From NCBI GenBank assembly GCA_025200525.1, contig CM045770.1, positions 120,815,429 through 120,879,428 on the forward strand: DNA of 64,000 bases. The letters run 5' to 3'. Below, in pieces: positions 47,061 to 58,934 of this stretch (position 1 is the first letter of the stretch; every line of letters begins with the position of its first letter). This DNA is from Camellia lanceoleosa. Taxonomy: Eukaryota > Streptophyta > Magnoliopsida > Ericales > Theaceae. The translations under genes were made by a program, and so were the position numbers. The notes under the pieces were generated by a model. That model was not told the DNA's origin. It searched no databases and was given only the letters and a program-made list of their open reading frames with translations.

Positions 47061-47539
47061 CTAAAGGAAGTACCACACATGATTCGAAAATGAGATATGA
47101 ATTGTTACACTAATGTGTGCAACAAGTTTGTTTTGCTATAATGCACATACATGAATATATGAACCATGGAAAGGTGTTTATGTGCATTCAATTTTGCCTA
47201 CGGGTGTCTGTGTGAAATATGAACATGATTTGAGTATATAGTTACTTAGTAAATGTTCAGCATGCTATATTTGATAGGTATGCAATTATCTGTTATGCGT
47301 GTGATTAGTTGTGTACAATATGTGAAATGAGAATATAAAGATGTGTCTATGTGTGAATGTACCCATGTGTATCCATGTTTATTTTGTATGGGACATCCCA
47401 GTAATTGGCAAGGTTTAATAAGAGATTGTGTAGAGTGTGGATTGAGTAAGGGCATGTGAGCTGGAAGGCTCTTCCACAGCCCGACTTGATAGACTGGAAG
47501 GAATGGTACAAGAAATGATAGAGATCTTAAGACAGTAAC

Positions 47540-47683
47540 GTCAGTTGCCGCTATGGCAAGAACTTTTGTCACCATCAGTGTAAGAAACACCGAAGAATTT
47601 GCTATCGGGCTTCTGAGGCTTGTTATAGGTGTGGTAAAATGGACCGTACGGTAAGGAATTGTTCCCGAACTGAGCAAATCTGA
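47540..47683 (+). pseudogene. Gag zinc-knuckle remnant
   Basis: Translates to a stretch with CKKHRRICYRASEACYRCGK and RTVRNCS, parallel to the intact double cysteine region of gag at about 6230-6330. The knuckle His is replaced (MDRTVRNC against GHMVRDC). No gag core upstream is readable. It ends in a stop at 47681-47683. Confidence 0.75.
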
Positions 47684-48599
47684 ATAAATGTTCTGCCTCA
47701 GCCGGATTCGTACCAGTGGTAGGGATTGTTACTCAGGATGGAGTAATTGCACTCATCCCAGGAAGCACTCAGAATACTGCGATTGTTACCCCAGGTATCT
47801 ATATTGTTTACAAACGAATGCTTATGTGTTGGTTGATTTCGAATTAGTACATGTGTACGTCTTTGCTTGGGATATTATTTGATTTGAATCGGCATATCCT
47901 TCCGTATCTGCTGCATGTGTATTTAGATTGGTTGGAACCACAAGATCGAGACCGTATTCATTGAATGTATATGTTCAATTTGGGAAATTTGGGAAATATG
48001 TACTGGGGTACCGATTAACTCTGCACATGCACATGTACATCTGAACCTATGCTTAGGGTGATTTGTTATATTATTGTTTCAATGACTAAACCACTGGAAT
48101 TATGATTCTATAATCGTGTGACCAAGTTAAGCGCCCTAAATGATGAACTCTATAATTGTGAGACCATATATTTTGGTTTGGTAGAAAGTTGACTGGACGA
48201 TGTGACTATACTGGGCTCGACTCATAAACCTATGCTTTTGTGATTGATTTAGAACTTTTACATAACAGACCCTATCTTATGTACAACCGGGGAACTTCGT
48301 TTAATATGTTACTGTGCACCATGTTCTTGCCTATAAGACTTATTTGGAAACTGCTATATTGATTATGATACGCATTTCTCGACATGAACAATCGCATATA
48401 TGCAACTACACCAATTTATGTAGACAATACCGTATTGTACATGATTTGAAACATATTGATATGAACTATTGTGATGAATGATTCGATATGACTTTGAGAA
48501 CGATGAACTTAGGGCGAGAGAAACTATCAACCATGTACCTAAGCAAAAAGTATGCCTTACGTAACCAAATGTGCCCTATTTGAGGAAATTTTATTTGAT

Positions 48600-48725
48600 T
48601 CGATCCGATGGAACCCTTGCCTGCATCGCTTCGATGGGACCCTCATTTGTTATAATTTGATGGAACCCTTGTTTGATTTAAATTGGCAAGACTGTGGGGA
48701 TTGGTTTGATAAGACCCTCTCGTCT
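48600..48725 (+). repeat. GATGGAACCCTT repeats
   Basis: Four to five copies of a GATGGAACCCTTG / GATGGGACCCTC / GATAAGACCCTC motif within about 125 bp. It may be another LTR cassette, but no source LTR is in this window. Confidence 0.5.
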
Positions 48726-49163
48726 CGATTTAATTTTGTAAAAAGGAAATTGAGGATTGCCTATAAATAAATAGCCAGATTATTCTTGGCAGAAAAACTG
48801 ATGGACCCAAAACTTGAATCTGTTTAGAGTACTTAGCCTATTTGAAAGACCTTTTGTGGGCTATGACAGATTGACCTAACTATGAACACCGTTGAGAACC
48901 AACCCCCAACTATCGAGGACATATGTGTTGAAAATGAGCCGAATTGTACAAATCCCGTGATTGGGTGTCTTAAGAAACGATGCTTGTGTATTGTCCCATC
49001 CTGGTTGGTTTGACGATATGAGGACTGATGATGGCAGGTTGATTTGATTGTAAGCAGTACTGAACATTGTCTTTGACTAATAAGAATATGTTTTGTAAGG
49101 GAGGGTAGTTGCTTCAATGTTATCAGGTTTTGGGGAAATCAGGTTATAGTGAATGGTATTATG

Positions 49164-49425
49164 CTTGTTTTGATGACATTCTGGGAGCGTCCTTTCGTGC
49201 TAGGGGACGTTAAGCCTATGTAGCACCTCCGATTGAGTTATCTTTTGCCACCGACGGTCTTGTACGGGTGGGTTTGTCTAATCGATCTCGGGTCGGCCAC
49301 CGACGGTCGTGAACAGGTGTGCTTTGATTCCGAGACGATTATTCCTTTGTTTTGTTCGGAATGTCATCTTTTGGTATTATGTAGATGTTGTTGACATCCA
49401 AGAAGCTTTGAAAAATCCTGATTAT
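49164..49425 (+). repeat. Foreign LTR cassette (CCACCGACGGTC type) inside the element
   Basis: TTGTTTTGATGACATTC to TTTGAAAAATCCTGATT aligns along its whole length with 57761-58075 of the LTR at 55977, in the same orientation, with one repeat segment fewer. Confidence 0.85.
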
Positions 49426-50159
49426 CCGTAAGTATGTGAATTCAGTATGCCTTGTGAATACCTGCCCAGTGCCATTATATTCTGAAATTGGGGCTCTGAG
49501 GATGTGTAAATTGTGCTTAACATGTGATTGACTCCGTGATATTGCCTTCGACATTACAGAGGTTTATATATGGATTGCCTTATGCTTCCGATGACTATCA
49601 AATAATGTGGAAAGACTCGGTAGAACATGGAATTGATTATTGAACTGAATTGTAACTGTAAACTGTTGGATGAATTGAGAAACACGTGTATTGTGTCAGA
49701 AATTGCATGCTTCGATAATATTATACTTTACAATCAGTACTGTGGGGGATGTCTGGACTATATGCATTGTGTGGGTAATTGCTTCGACGTTACCTTTGTT
49801 GATTCGGGAGTCAGTATTTGGATCCACCTTGTATTCCTGAAGACTTTTGATTGACCTTGGATAACTGTGATAAATCGCTGAATTAAATATCGAGTTGGAT
49901 TATGAATTGCGGGATTGTTGGAGAATGAATTGAACTTCTGTGATAGGGAAATGGACCAAACTTCTGTGGTAAAGTAGTTGACATTTGAAATAAATACGTT
50001 GGCGACCTATCATGAAGAAGAAATTGTTGAACTAGTGTCCGAATGGTTTAGTGCCAACAAGTCAAAGTTGAATATCGGGTATTGGTAGAGCTACTTCAAT
50101 CTTTCTCCATTTCGGAATGGAAATAGGGATATGTGACTACGAAGTTCATTGTGGGGCTA

Positions 50160-50760
50160 CCTTGAGCACCAAGGTATAAGTCCCGTTTGGGTTATCGTAT
50201 GTAGAATTACTAAGTTAGCTCATTGCCTCCCTGTAAAATTTTTGTATGTTGCTAGTTGACTAACCACTGGTTACGTCGTCAAGATTGTTTGGTTGCATGG
50301 GGTCCCAGTAACTATTGTTTTAGGCAGAAATTCTAAAAGGTGTTTCAAGAGGCAATGGGGCTCAGCTTCTGTTTTGTTATGCTACCCGGATCCGGAGGTT
50401 CCTTTATGGAACTGGTTATCCGTAACCCCACGTGTATATGTTCTGTTCTGTTCTGTTAACGCTAATGGATGTATCACGTAAATTTAATCGTGACTTATGA
50501 TTTCTGTATGTGATCTGGACGGATTATGAATTTGATATGAACTGAATTATGCTTCAGCGCTGTTTTCTATTCGCAATTGATGTATGATCAAAAAGAACTT
50601 TTTAGATTTTTGGGAAGAATGCTCCAAATGTATGTGTTAGATTTCCAGGGAATTGGAAAGATCTGTCCACCGTTGGCAAACTTTGTTTACAACAACAGCT
50701 CACACTCTAGTTTCGGTATGGCACCATACAAGCCTTGTATGGCATAAAAGGTAAGTCTCT
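50160..50760 (+). pseudogene. Integrase remnant
   Basis: Recognisable pieces are VWVIVCRITKLAHCLPVKF (about 50190), WLHGVPVTIVLGRNSK (50290) and FVYNNSSHSSFGMAPYKP (about 50690), matching the integrase core and the region after it. The second catalytic Asp (VSDRD in intact copies) reads VLGRN, and stops and shifts separate the pieces. A foreign LTR segment (50376-50516) is spliced between them. Confidence 0.8.
50376..50516 (+). repeat. Cassette segment of the solo-LTR family inside integrase
   Basis: TACCCGGATCCGGAGGTTCC through GTTAACGCTAATGGATGTAT is the sense-strand counterpart of 39735-39875 of the solo LTR, including non-repeat flanks. It interrupts the integrase remnant. Confidence 0.85.
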
Positions 50761-50896
50761 GACCGATTGAAAATAGAGTGTTGCTTGATTTGGGACCAGG
50801 TGAATAACTATCAGAAGGGATTGGAACCGTTAAATGGAAAGTGCCCCGAATTGTTTTCGACTGAAGGTAAATTAAGTTTGGAGGACCAAACTTCCT

Positions 50897-50910
50897 AAAG
50901 GGGGGAAGAC
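50897..50910 (+). other. Polypurine tract
   Basis: AAAGGGGGGAAGAC immediately before the 3' LTR. Confidence 0.95.
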
Positions 50911-53507
50911 TGTGACACCCCTGTTCCGTATTATGCTAATTGGTCCTTAATTTAAGTATGATTATGTGTTTAGTATGATTTTATGTGTCATTATGTGAAT
51001 GTATGTGATTTTGAGTTTTTATCTGTTCACCGTAGGAATATCTGTTTGATAACCCGCTTCGAAAATTAAATTGAGAGCCTTATCAGCCACAAGACCCGAA
51101 ATTGATTACGCCATTGTGATTGGCATAATTTTTAGAGCCTACGGTGAAATTTAATTAGAAATTGACTCTGGTCAGATTAAATGGGTTAAATTGATGAATT
51201 AGAGCCCAACTACTCTATTATTATTAAAATGGCCTTAGTGGGTTTTGTTGTCAAGACTTTATACACCCAACTCCCTTCTTTAATTCATTTGGCTGATATT
51301 GAACTCAAGAATAGAGAGAGAGAGGGTTGGCCTTAGAGAGAGAAGGGAGAGAGTTGTGTGGTTTTGGCTCAAGACTTGGGAATCATGAAGATTAAGTCCA
51401 AGAATTGACTAGAGTTTGGAAGATTAAACTCCTAGGTGAGTAAATTCATGAGATTGAACTTGTAAGTTGTGTTATGATTGATGAATTTGAAGTTGAAATG
51501 CACATGCATGTATAGGATCACCATGATTTTACATAAACAAGCATGTATTAAGTTGAATGTGGAAATATGAGTGTTAAATCCTACATGCAAGCATGTTTTT
51601 GTTGTGTTCCATGAGAATGAACACCATTTGCATTATTTGGGATGGAAATGAAGTCAAGATGGCCTTGCATGTTTGATTAATTAAAGATATGAGCTTGAAT
51701 GCATGAACTTGTTATATTGGTAATGGGTTTGTTATGTTTTGGGACATGCATGTAAGCAAATCAAGAAATTGAACTTCATAATGCTATAATCTTGCAAGGG
51801 AACCATGTTAGTATGACTATATTTGAGATTTGAGCCTTTGCATGCAAGAATGGTAGCTGGGAAATGGAGTTGAAGCTCAAGAACACAACCTGGAAATTTC
51901 CAGAATTTTGGCTTCCGCTCGAGCGGGGGAAGTGCCGCTCGAGCGGAGAAATCGAGCTCCCAAAGATTTTCGCAGACTGTTCCCGCCGAAGGAAGTTGAC
52001 GCCGGCGGGAGCTATGTAGGCAGGAAGTCCGCTCGAGCGGCCGAGGCTGCGCTCGAGCAGGAAATTGAGGGCAACCAGCACTTTTGCAAACCTAAGGGTC
52101 CGCTCGAGCGGGGGAGTCCACGTTCGAGCGGGGACCCTCTTTTGCTGAAATTCTGTTAATGCATTCTGTGTTCTGTTTTCCGTTCTCTTTCATTTCTAAA
52201 CACTCTTAGGCATGCATTGAGCATTGTGATTGAATTAAAGAGATAAAAATAGAGCCTAAAGAGGAATATGTGAATTAAAGAATGGATTGAACTATTTGTG
52301 ACCCATATGTGTTATGTGATATGTAGGGTCAAGCTCCAGGGCAAATCCACATGCCGACCACTGTGAGTAATATCTAAATTATGTTATTGTCCCATTTGCT
52401 TACTCTTATGTAAGTTTTGTAAAGTTCATTAATTTGAATGGTGGACAGTTTGATCTGAAAGGCCTATGTGCCAGTTTGATATGAAAGGCCTATGTGCCAG
52501 TTTGACATGAAAGGCCTATGTGCCAGTTCGATATGAAGGGCCTATGTGCCAGTTTGAAATGGAAGGCATATGAGCCAGATTGATAAAATGTGGGCCGAAG
52601 GCCGTTTGATATAAATGTGGGCCTAAGAGCCGTTTGACACGAAAGTGTATTTGGGCCTAAGAGCCGTTTTGACACGAAAGTGTATTTGGGCCAAAGGCCG
52701 ATGGAAATGAATGATTGGGCCAAAGGCCGATGGAAATGAATGATTGGGCCAAAGGCCGATGGAAATGAATGATTGGGCCAAAGGCCGATGGAAATGAACG
52801 ATTGGGCCGAAGGCCGATGGAAATGAACGATTGGGTCAAAGGCCGATGGAAATGAATGAGTAGGCCAGAGGCCGTTTTGACATAAATGAAAGATAAAGAG
52901 GCCAGAAGGCCAGTATGTTTAGAACCACAGTCCGTTGACTTACATTGTGTATATATATGTTAATTAGAAATATGAATTGGGCCCAAGGCCGTTCGGATTA
53001 TGTTGTTCTACATATTGTTGTATCTTTTTATTTGATATTATTCATCGGGGCTTTTCGCCACGCCATTCACGTGTTTGTAGGTGAGCCAAGGAAACTCAAA
53101 CCCAAATTTCGAAGTCTGTGGAACAACAAAGGTTTTGGAGAGTCACCCTTGCGCCTCACGTGCGAGACTTGCCTTCGCCTTTGTGTCGTGCTGTTCTATG
53201 TTGTCATGTCGGCGAAGTTTCGAGTACATTTGCATATAGTTTGTTGGTTGACTCAGTTTTGAATGATCCTGTCTGTACACAAATTTATGTTGCCATGCTT
53301 TCTGTTGTGAGTTATTAACATATGTATGTCTGGAATATTTTGATGTGCATATAAGCACGGCTCTATGGACAAAGTTTTTAATTATTGCTTCCGTTTTGCC
53401 CCTTCACTCTGTTGAGTTACGTCTAGTATGGTTTGAGGCCGTAGGTAATCCCAGGATTACTGGCCGGTTACGTCCCTAACCCATGGGGGCGGGTTCGGGT
53501 CGTGACA
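50911..53507 (+). repeat. 3' LTR
   Basis: TGTGACACCCC to GTCGTGACA, 2597 bp. Close match to the 5' LTR, with six instead of five 29-bp units (about 52690-52860). The palindrome cluster at 51915-52131 and the block at 53045-53165 differ in tight groups of indels. Confidence 0.95.
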
Positions 53508-53930
53508 CTCCACGTGCTAGTTGGAAGGGAATGGTACCTTTCATTCTCAGCGCAACCAATTCTCCAGGTGCTAGTTGGAAGGTAATGGTACCTTTCATTC
53601 TCAGCGTAATACACTTTTTCTCAACCATCACACCATGATGCGGTACTGTAGACTCGACTTTCTTTGCGTGCCCCCCTTTCGGAGAGGCGCGAATTGGTCT
53701 TACTACAGTTCGGACTCCTGTCACGGTTCTGAATCTAATCTCACAAAGTGCAATGTGAGACTGATAAACACCAAAGAGTCCAAATCTGATAATTGGTTTT
53801 AGAAAATCAATTTTGAATGAAAAAGCACCAAACATGGACTGCTTTGCCAGATTACAGAGTCGCCACCCAAAATATTTTATTTTTGAGAAATTTCTGAGTT
53901 TTAAGGTCAGTCAAAAATGAGGTGTCTACA
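53508..53930 (-). mobile_element. TAT/Ogre-like fragment: leader, primer site and LTR end
   Basis: The minus strand begins TGTAGACACC at 53930, the same start as the LTR at 60552. After about 60 bases it reaches TGGCGACTCTG (primer-site type) and a leader resembling 1041-1240, so most of the LTR is deleted. The left end holds two copies of GTGCTAGTTGGAAGG with GGTACCTTTCATTCTCAGCG, similar to the cassette of the solo LTR at 31640. Confidence 0.6.
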
Positions 53931-55486
53931 GGTACAACCAACACAAGTGTAATACATGCACATAAACTATTCGATAGAGTATAACCCAACTCATGTGAAA
54001 TGCACACACACAATTATTCAACACAACAATGTCAACCTTCACCGATGACCAAGGACAAAACCTCTAAATATATGTATTCAACACATGTTTTACAATGATT
54101 CGACACCCATGAGGTTTTAAATTCAACAACAATGACAAAATATTTATAATTCAATCTCAAGTTACTTTCCGAAATTCATATAGAGTTATTATTTCATTCT
54201 TCTATTTCAAAAATCAATTCTCTTATTTTCCAAGTAAGCATATTTCCCTTCCTTCCCAATCCATTCATTTTATTCTTCAAAATTTAATTCATGAATAGCA
54301 AGGCCACAACCTATTTTATCTCAACTCAACAAGGGCATAACCCATAAATCTTAACCTCATGATTTACTCGCCTTTTGCAATATACAAGCCACCAATTTGT
54401 TACATTCAACTATGAAAAATCCAACACAAGTAAATGTAAAAAAAAAAAAAAAATTTACAAGGCCCAAATCAATCTCAATTTAATTACCAAATCATCAATC
54501 AAATTCCTTAATTCATAGCATGATAATTTCACAATTTCAACCCTTTTTATCTATTAGGCATTATATCAAAATTAGGGCTTTATTTCTCTCTACACATAAA
54601 CATGTTAACCACTCTCCAATTTAACCCAAATAACAACCATGTTCACAAAATTTCAATCTCAACTACCAAATCTTAAATCCTCTATCATGATTTTCAAAAA
54701 AATCCATAACAACATGGTTTTTATGCAATAAAAACATACCACATGTCTATCTATAAAAGAGGTATTGAAAAAGATCAAAGAAATCCCTACCTTAAAGAGA
54801 GAAGATGAGAAAAGCCCAAAAATCAACTTCGCCGGGATTCGATCTCCACCGGTCAAGACGAAGCCCTCGATATGCTCATCATTTTGGTATGAGGGACTAG
54901 AACCAAAATCTCAATGGATTCTTGAGATCAAAGGAAAAATACAAAGTTTTGAGGGTTTAGGTAGAGAGAGATAAGAGGAAAAGAGAGGAACATTGTAGAG
55001 AGATATATATCAGAAATGAAGTGAAAAAAGAGCAAAAACTTAATACATAGCTAAAATGCACGAAAAACGAGATAGAAGACACGCCTAGCCGCACGTGTGG
55101 CGCCCTCTCCCGCACGTGTGGAGCGGCCTCCCCGCACGTGCGGCTCTCACCCCTGCACGTGCGGTCTCCCCCGCACCTCCACTTCTACACCTGTCTTTTA
55201 TGCAGTGTGTACGCAGACCTCTCCCCTGCTTCCCGCACGTGTGGCCCTGGCCCTCCAGCCCGAAAAAACTTCGGCTTCTCACTCGGCACTCCGGAGTCGA
55301 CCTCGCACCCTCCGAAACGAGTGTTAACTTGGAATTGAAACAAACACATCCGAACATTTGAGAAGAAACTCTTAGGAACAACGAATCCAACTGTTGGCCG
55401 AACCACACTTCGAAACCCAACATTTTAACGAAGGCAAATCCAACATAACTCAAGAGAATAAGGAAGATTACGAACCGGTCATCACA
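53931..55486 (-). repeat. Truncated LTR related to the solo LTR at 30954
   Basis: The right end CGGTCATCACA (sense TGTGATGACCG) and the CACGTG cluster match the solo LTR. The half carrying TGTAACACCCCG is missing at 53931. Confidence 0.65.
55089..55244. repeat. CCGCACGTGCGG palindrome cluster, second LTR
   Basis: Five copies of CCGCACGTGYGG/GCACGTGCGG, GC-rich, parallel to 32835-32993 including the shared flank CCGCACCTC. Confidence 0.85.
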
Positions 55487-55496
55487 AGTAGAACTA

Positions 55497-55786
55497 AGAC
55501 GAGTACATGAGTGTAAATTTAGTAACAATAACAATGGAAACAAAGAAGAAGTGAAGATTAAGAACCAAGAACTACTTAAGAGTGAACATTTTTGTTATTT
55601 AGGATCGATCATTACAACGGATGGGGATATTGGAGCGGATGTGGTCCATAGGATTAAGGCGGGGTGGCTTAAGTGGATGAGTGCGTCACGAATATTGTGT
55701 GATAAATGAGTATCTACTAGACTAAAAAGAAAGTTCTATAGAACGGCTATCTGGCTAGCGATGTTGTATGGGACAGAGTATTGGGA
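55497..55786 (+). pseudogene. RTE-type LINE reverse transcriptase, 5' part of a split copy
   Basis: Translates to CKFSNNNNGNKEEVK, FCYLGSIITTDGDIG, HRIKAGWLKWMSASRILCDK, stop, RLKRKFYRTAIWLAMLYGTE. This is the conserved C-terminal region of plant RTE-like pol (HFRYLGSII...AGWMKW...AMLYGTECW). It is cut after TEYW, where a MITE and an LTR follow. The continuation is at 58608. Confidence 0.8.
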
Positions 55787-55931
55787 AACTTATGTTTGGG
55801 AAGTGGCTAAAATAGCTAAAAAGTCAAAAAGCCAACTAAAACACATCACATCACCTCTCTACTTTTCTGCACACCTTTTCGTAAAAAGCCAAAAAGTTAC
55901 TAAAATAGCCTGTTCCCAAACCAAGCCTAAG
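55787..55931. mobile_element. MITE-like inverted repeat
   Basis: CTTATGTTTGGGAAGTGGCT with GCTAAAATAGC on the left and CTAAAATAGCCTG, TTCCCAAACCAAGCCTAAG on the right form imperfect inverted ends. Non-coding, 145 bp. Confidence 0.5.
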
Positions 55932-55976
55932 AAATAACTTAAGTTTGGGGACCAAACTTCTTTAAGGAGGGTAGAC
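55932..55976 (+). mobile_element. Internal end with polypurine tract
   Basis: TTTGGGGACCAAACTTC and AAGGAGGGTAGAC are the homologue of 50880-50910. The rest of this element's internal region and its 5' LTR are gone. Confidence 0.8.
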
Positions 55977-56149
55977 TGTAATAACCCACATTCTTGTCTT
56001 AGTCATGTTTATGTGCATTTGCATGATTTTGTCTTGTTAAGCTTGCATTTGTAAACTTAGACTTGCTTTGCCTAGGTAAAGGTTCTTGTCTTGTCTTGAT
56101 GCTATCATGTTTTGCCTAAGTGTTATATGCATACTTTGTTCCTTGCTTG

Positions 56150-56480
56150 GTGTGTTAAGCCTAGGTCATCTCAAGCCTAGGTCATCTACCTTTGCTATCT
56201 CAAGCCTAGGTCACACCTTTGAACCTCTTACACTTAGGTTGTTGAGCGCCAACACCTAGGACCATCTCGGAACCACCTTGGTTGACCTCCACCGTCACAT
56301 AGGCATATTGGCCGAGATGTGCATCACCTAGGCTAAGGTGTGCATCACCTAGGCCGAGGTGTGTATCATCTAGGCCGAGATGTCAATCATCTAGGCGTCC
56401 TAGGTCCTTGATCCTTGAACCTAGCAACCTTTTATTCCGAGACTGGTATGACCTAGGCCGAGGTGTGGCACACCTAGGTC
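56150..56480. repeat. CCTAGG / CACCTAGGCCGAGGTG cluster
   Basis: Repeated AAGCCTAGGTCATCT and CACCTAGGCCGAGGTG-like units. CACCT and AGGTG are inverted arms around AGGCCG. A second group lies at 57205-57350 in the same LTR. Confidence 0.85.
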
Positions 56481-57839
56481 AAGTGTTATCCTTCATAGCC
56501 GAGATCATTGAAACCTTCTTATCCGAAGCCTATGTCTTGATCTGAGATCCTTGCCTTGTCAGAACGCCCTTGTCACCTCACTTGTTGTACACACTTTGTC
56601 ATACTCTTGTCTTGTCATTCTGGCACCTTTTTGAGGAGATCCAACTAGACGTTGCCACGTGTCCCAGCAGAGAATTATGTCAGCTGGCAATAGGGAAAAC
56701 ATATCATTACCATATCTTTGCCTTTGAAGAGAGAGAAGCTCTAGGAAAAGGAAGAAGGAGTTCTTAGAGTGAGAATAAATTTCCAAGCTTGATTCATAGA
56801 GTTTGAACCGTTTGATTCGTGTTTTGAGGTTAGATTCTTGATCTACTCTTGTTGTTCTTTACGTTGTTATGATTACACTGCATGATCTAGCATGATTCAT
56901 GAGCCACGCATTGATTTAAAGTTTGTTTTAGAGAGAGAAAGTGATGTTCTTGTGTTATTAAAAGAAAACCATGTTTTGATCCGAAAGTTTATACCAAGTC
57001 CTATGTTTTTGTGTTTGTTTTCATGAAATCTTCAAGTATGGGTACCCAGGTCCATGTTTTTGAACTCATAACATGAACTCTCAGATTTTGAATAAGAAGT
57101 TATGATTTTAGCATTCATGTTCTTCATGTTCTTCAAGAGGAAACCCAGATTTCTAGACTTCATTTGCCTAAGTGTAGTCACTGAGATCTACTCTTGCCTA
57201 GATCTCGCACCTAGGCCAAGCATCGTATCTCACCTTGGCCTAACTTGCATGATCACTTGCGCCTTAGTCTATCTTGCATGCACACCTAGGCCTAGGAGAC
57301 CACACCTCGGCCAAGACTCCCTGAGTTCACCCAGTTAGGCCATTTTAGCCTAGGTCATCTCTGTATATCCATTCCGAGACCTGGTTGGTACCCAGCATGT
57401 TTTCCCTAGAAGAAAAATAGTGTTTTGACTCCCAGCACATGTTTTGCTTTGTCTTGACTTGGTTTTGGAAAGAAATGCTGGGATCATTTTCATTCATGTA
57501 AAGCTTGTTTTAAGAATGCATTGCGCAACCATTTTTGAGCATTCCTTCTTGTCTTCTTGAAATGCATTCAGTAGACTTTGCTATATAATTGTAGGTCTTG
57601 GATTCTTGCCTTAATCCCTACATCCAAAGAACTATTGTGAGTGGTATTTTTAATAAAGCTATGTTATAATGTTTTGATAAAGCTTTGCTTTGCTTTGTTT
57701 TGGAAAAGCATTTGATCAAGCTTGAATGATTATCCTCTAATTTTTGTATCAAGTATTATCTTTGTTTTGATGACATTCTTGGAAGGTCCTTTTGTGCTAG
57801 GGGACATTAAGCTTATGTAGCACCTTTGTTTGAGATATC

Positions 57840-57990
57840 TCTTTGCCATCGACGGTCATGGGATGGTACCACCGATGGTCTTGTATGGGTGGGTTATGTT
57901 TTACTATCAACGGTTTTCTGGGTGGGTTGTCTAACCGATTCCGGGTCGACCACCGACGGTCATGAACGGGTGTGCTTCGATTCTGGGACG
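57840..57990. repeat. Cassette of the CCTAGG-type LTR
   Basis: Four partial repeats with CCAYCGACGGTCATG, GTATGGGTGGGTT and ACCGATTCCGGGTCG. A copy lies inside the element at 49164-49425. Confidence 0.8.
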
Positions 57991-58607
57991 ATTATTCTTT
58001 TGTTTTGTCCGGAATGTCATCCCTTGTATTATGTAGATGTTATTAAACATCCCTAGAAGTTTTGAAAGACTTTGATTGATGAACTTGATTCATCTCATGT
58101 TTTGTTACAAGTTATGATATGTATTGTTTTGATAAAGATCTTGGATATCATTCATTCAAACTTTTATTACTAATATCATTCATTGAGTATCCAAGCTCAC
58201 CCTCCTCTTTATATATATGTAGGTGAGGAAGAAGAAGGCTGTGACGCCTAAGATGTTGTTTGCAACTTTGTTTTGGATTCATGTTTTGCTAGCATCTTGA
58301 AGATTATGCTGCTTAACTTTTGGTTCATTTCTTTTATATATTTCGGCTTGAGAAGCCTTTTGATCAAGATGTAATGTTTAAGCTTAATTCATTTGTATCC
58401 AAGATGTAAAGCCATGTTAAGATGTATGATATTTCATTTGATCTATGCACAACTATTATGGACTACTTAGATTTAAATTTGCTTCTGTACATGTAAGCCC
58501 CATATGTATACTCTAATTGTGTGAATTTTTATAAGTTGGCCTTTGGTAATCTTGGATTACTGGCCATCACGACACCATTCTACTAGGAGTGGAATGGGGT
58601 CGTGACA

Positions 58608-58934
58608 TGTATGGCAAGACTAGAAATGACAAATCAGGAATGAGTATATTTGAGAATGGGTAGGGGTTACACTGATAGAAGAGAAGTTGAGAGAGAATAG
58701 GTTGAGATGGTTTGGTCATATTCAACGGAGATCAACAGAGGCGGTAGTGAAGAGATACGATGTAGTAACGGTAGATGGAAAGGTTAGGGGACGGGGTAGA
58801 CCTGGATTGATGTTAGCTAGCATAGTAAATAGAGATATGAATCTACTTAATTTGAATGACGGAATGGCATTTGATAGAGTCGAGTAGAGAAGAAAGATTT
58901 ATGCAGCCAACCCCATTTGATGAGACTTAAGGCT
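58608..58934 (+). pseudogene. RTE-type LINE, 3' part of the split copy
   Basis: MYGKTRNDKS, then LRENRLRWFGHIQRRSTEA, VRGRGRP and AFDRVE, the C-terminal signature of plant RTE-like pol, followed by the usual 3' end (GCAGCCAACCCCATTTGATG). About 17 residues are missing between this part and the part ending at 55786, so the break involved a small deletion. Confidence 0.85.

Larger units (their letters stand above)
43988..53507 (+). mobile_element. Tekay-type LTR element, similar LTRs but wrecked interior
   Basis: 5' LTR 43988-46553, primer site 46557-46568, internal 46554-50910, polypurine tract up to 50910, 3' LTR 50911-53507. In the first kilobase the LTRs differ at about seven sites by eye, all transitions, so the insertion or array is young. 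The internal region nevertheless has no intact frame: only a zinc-knuckle remnant of gag and an integrase remnant can be read, and long parts are copies of LTR segments of other families. This fits a non-autonomous element copied by proteins of another element, or an array formed by LTR recombination. No target duplication is visible at either edge. Confidence 0.85.
55977..58607 (+). mobile_element. 3' LTR (2631 bp), CCTAGG-type
   Basis: TGTAATAACCC to GTCGTGACA. The 3' block GGTAATCTTGGATTACTGGCC (58544-58564) places it in the same superfamily as the other Gypsy LTRs. Instead of CTCGAG motifs it has clusters built on CCTAGG and CACCTAGGCCGAGGTG. The cassette is the CCACCGACGGTC type. Together with 55932-55976 it separates the two halves of the RTE LINE. 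Confidence 0.85.

Noticed and set aside
55085..55543. 152-codon minus-strand frame and overlapping plus-strand frames
   Set aside because: They consist of the GC-rich CACGTG cluster, which stays open in several frames at once.
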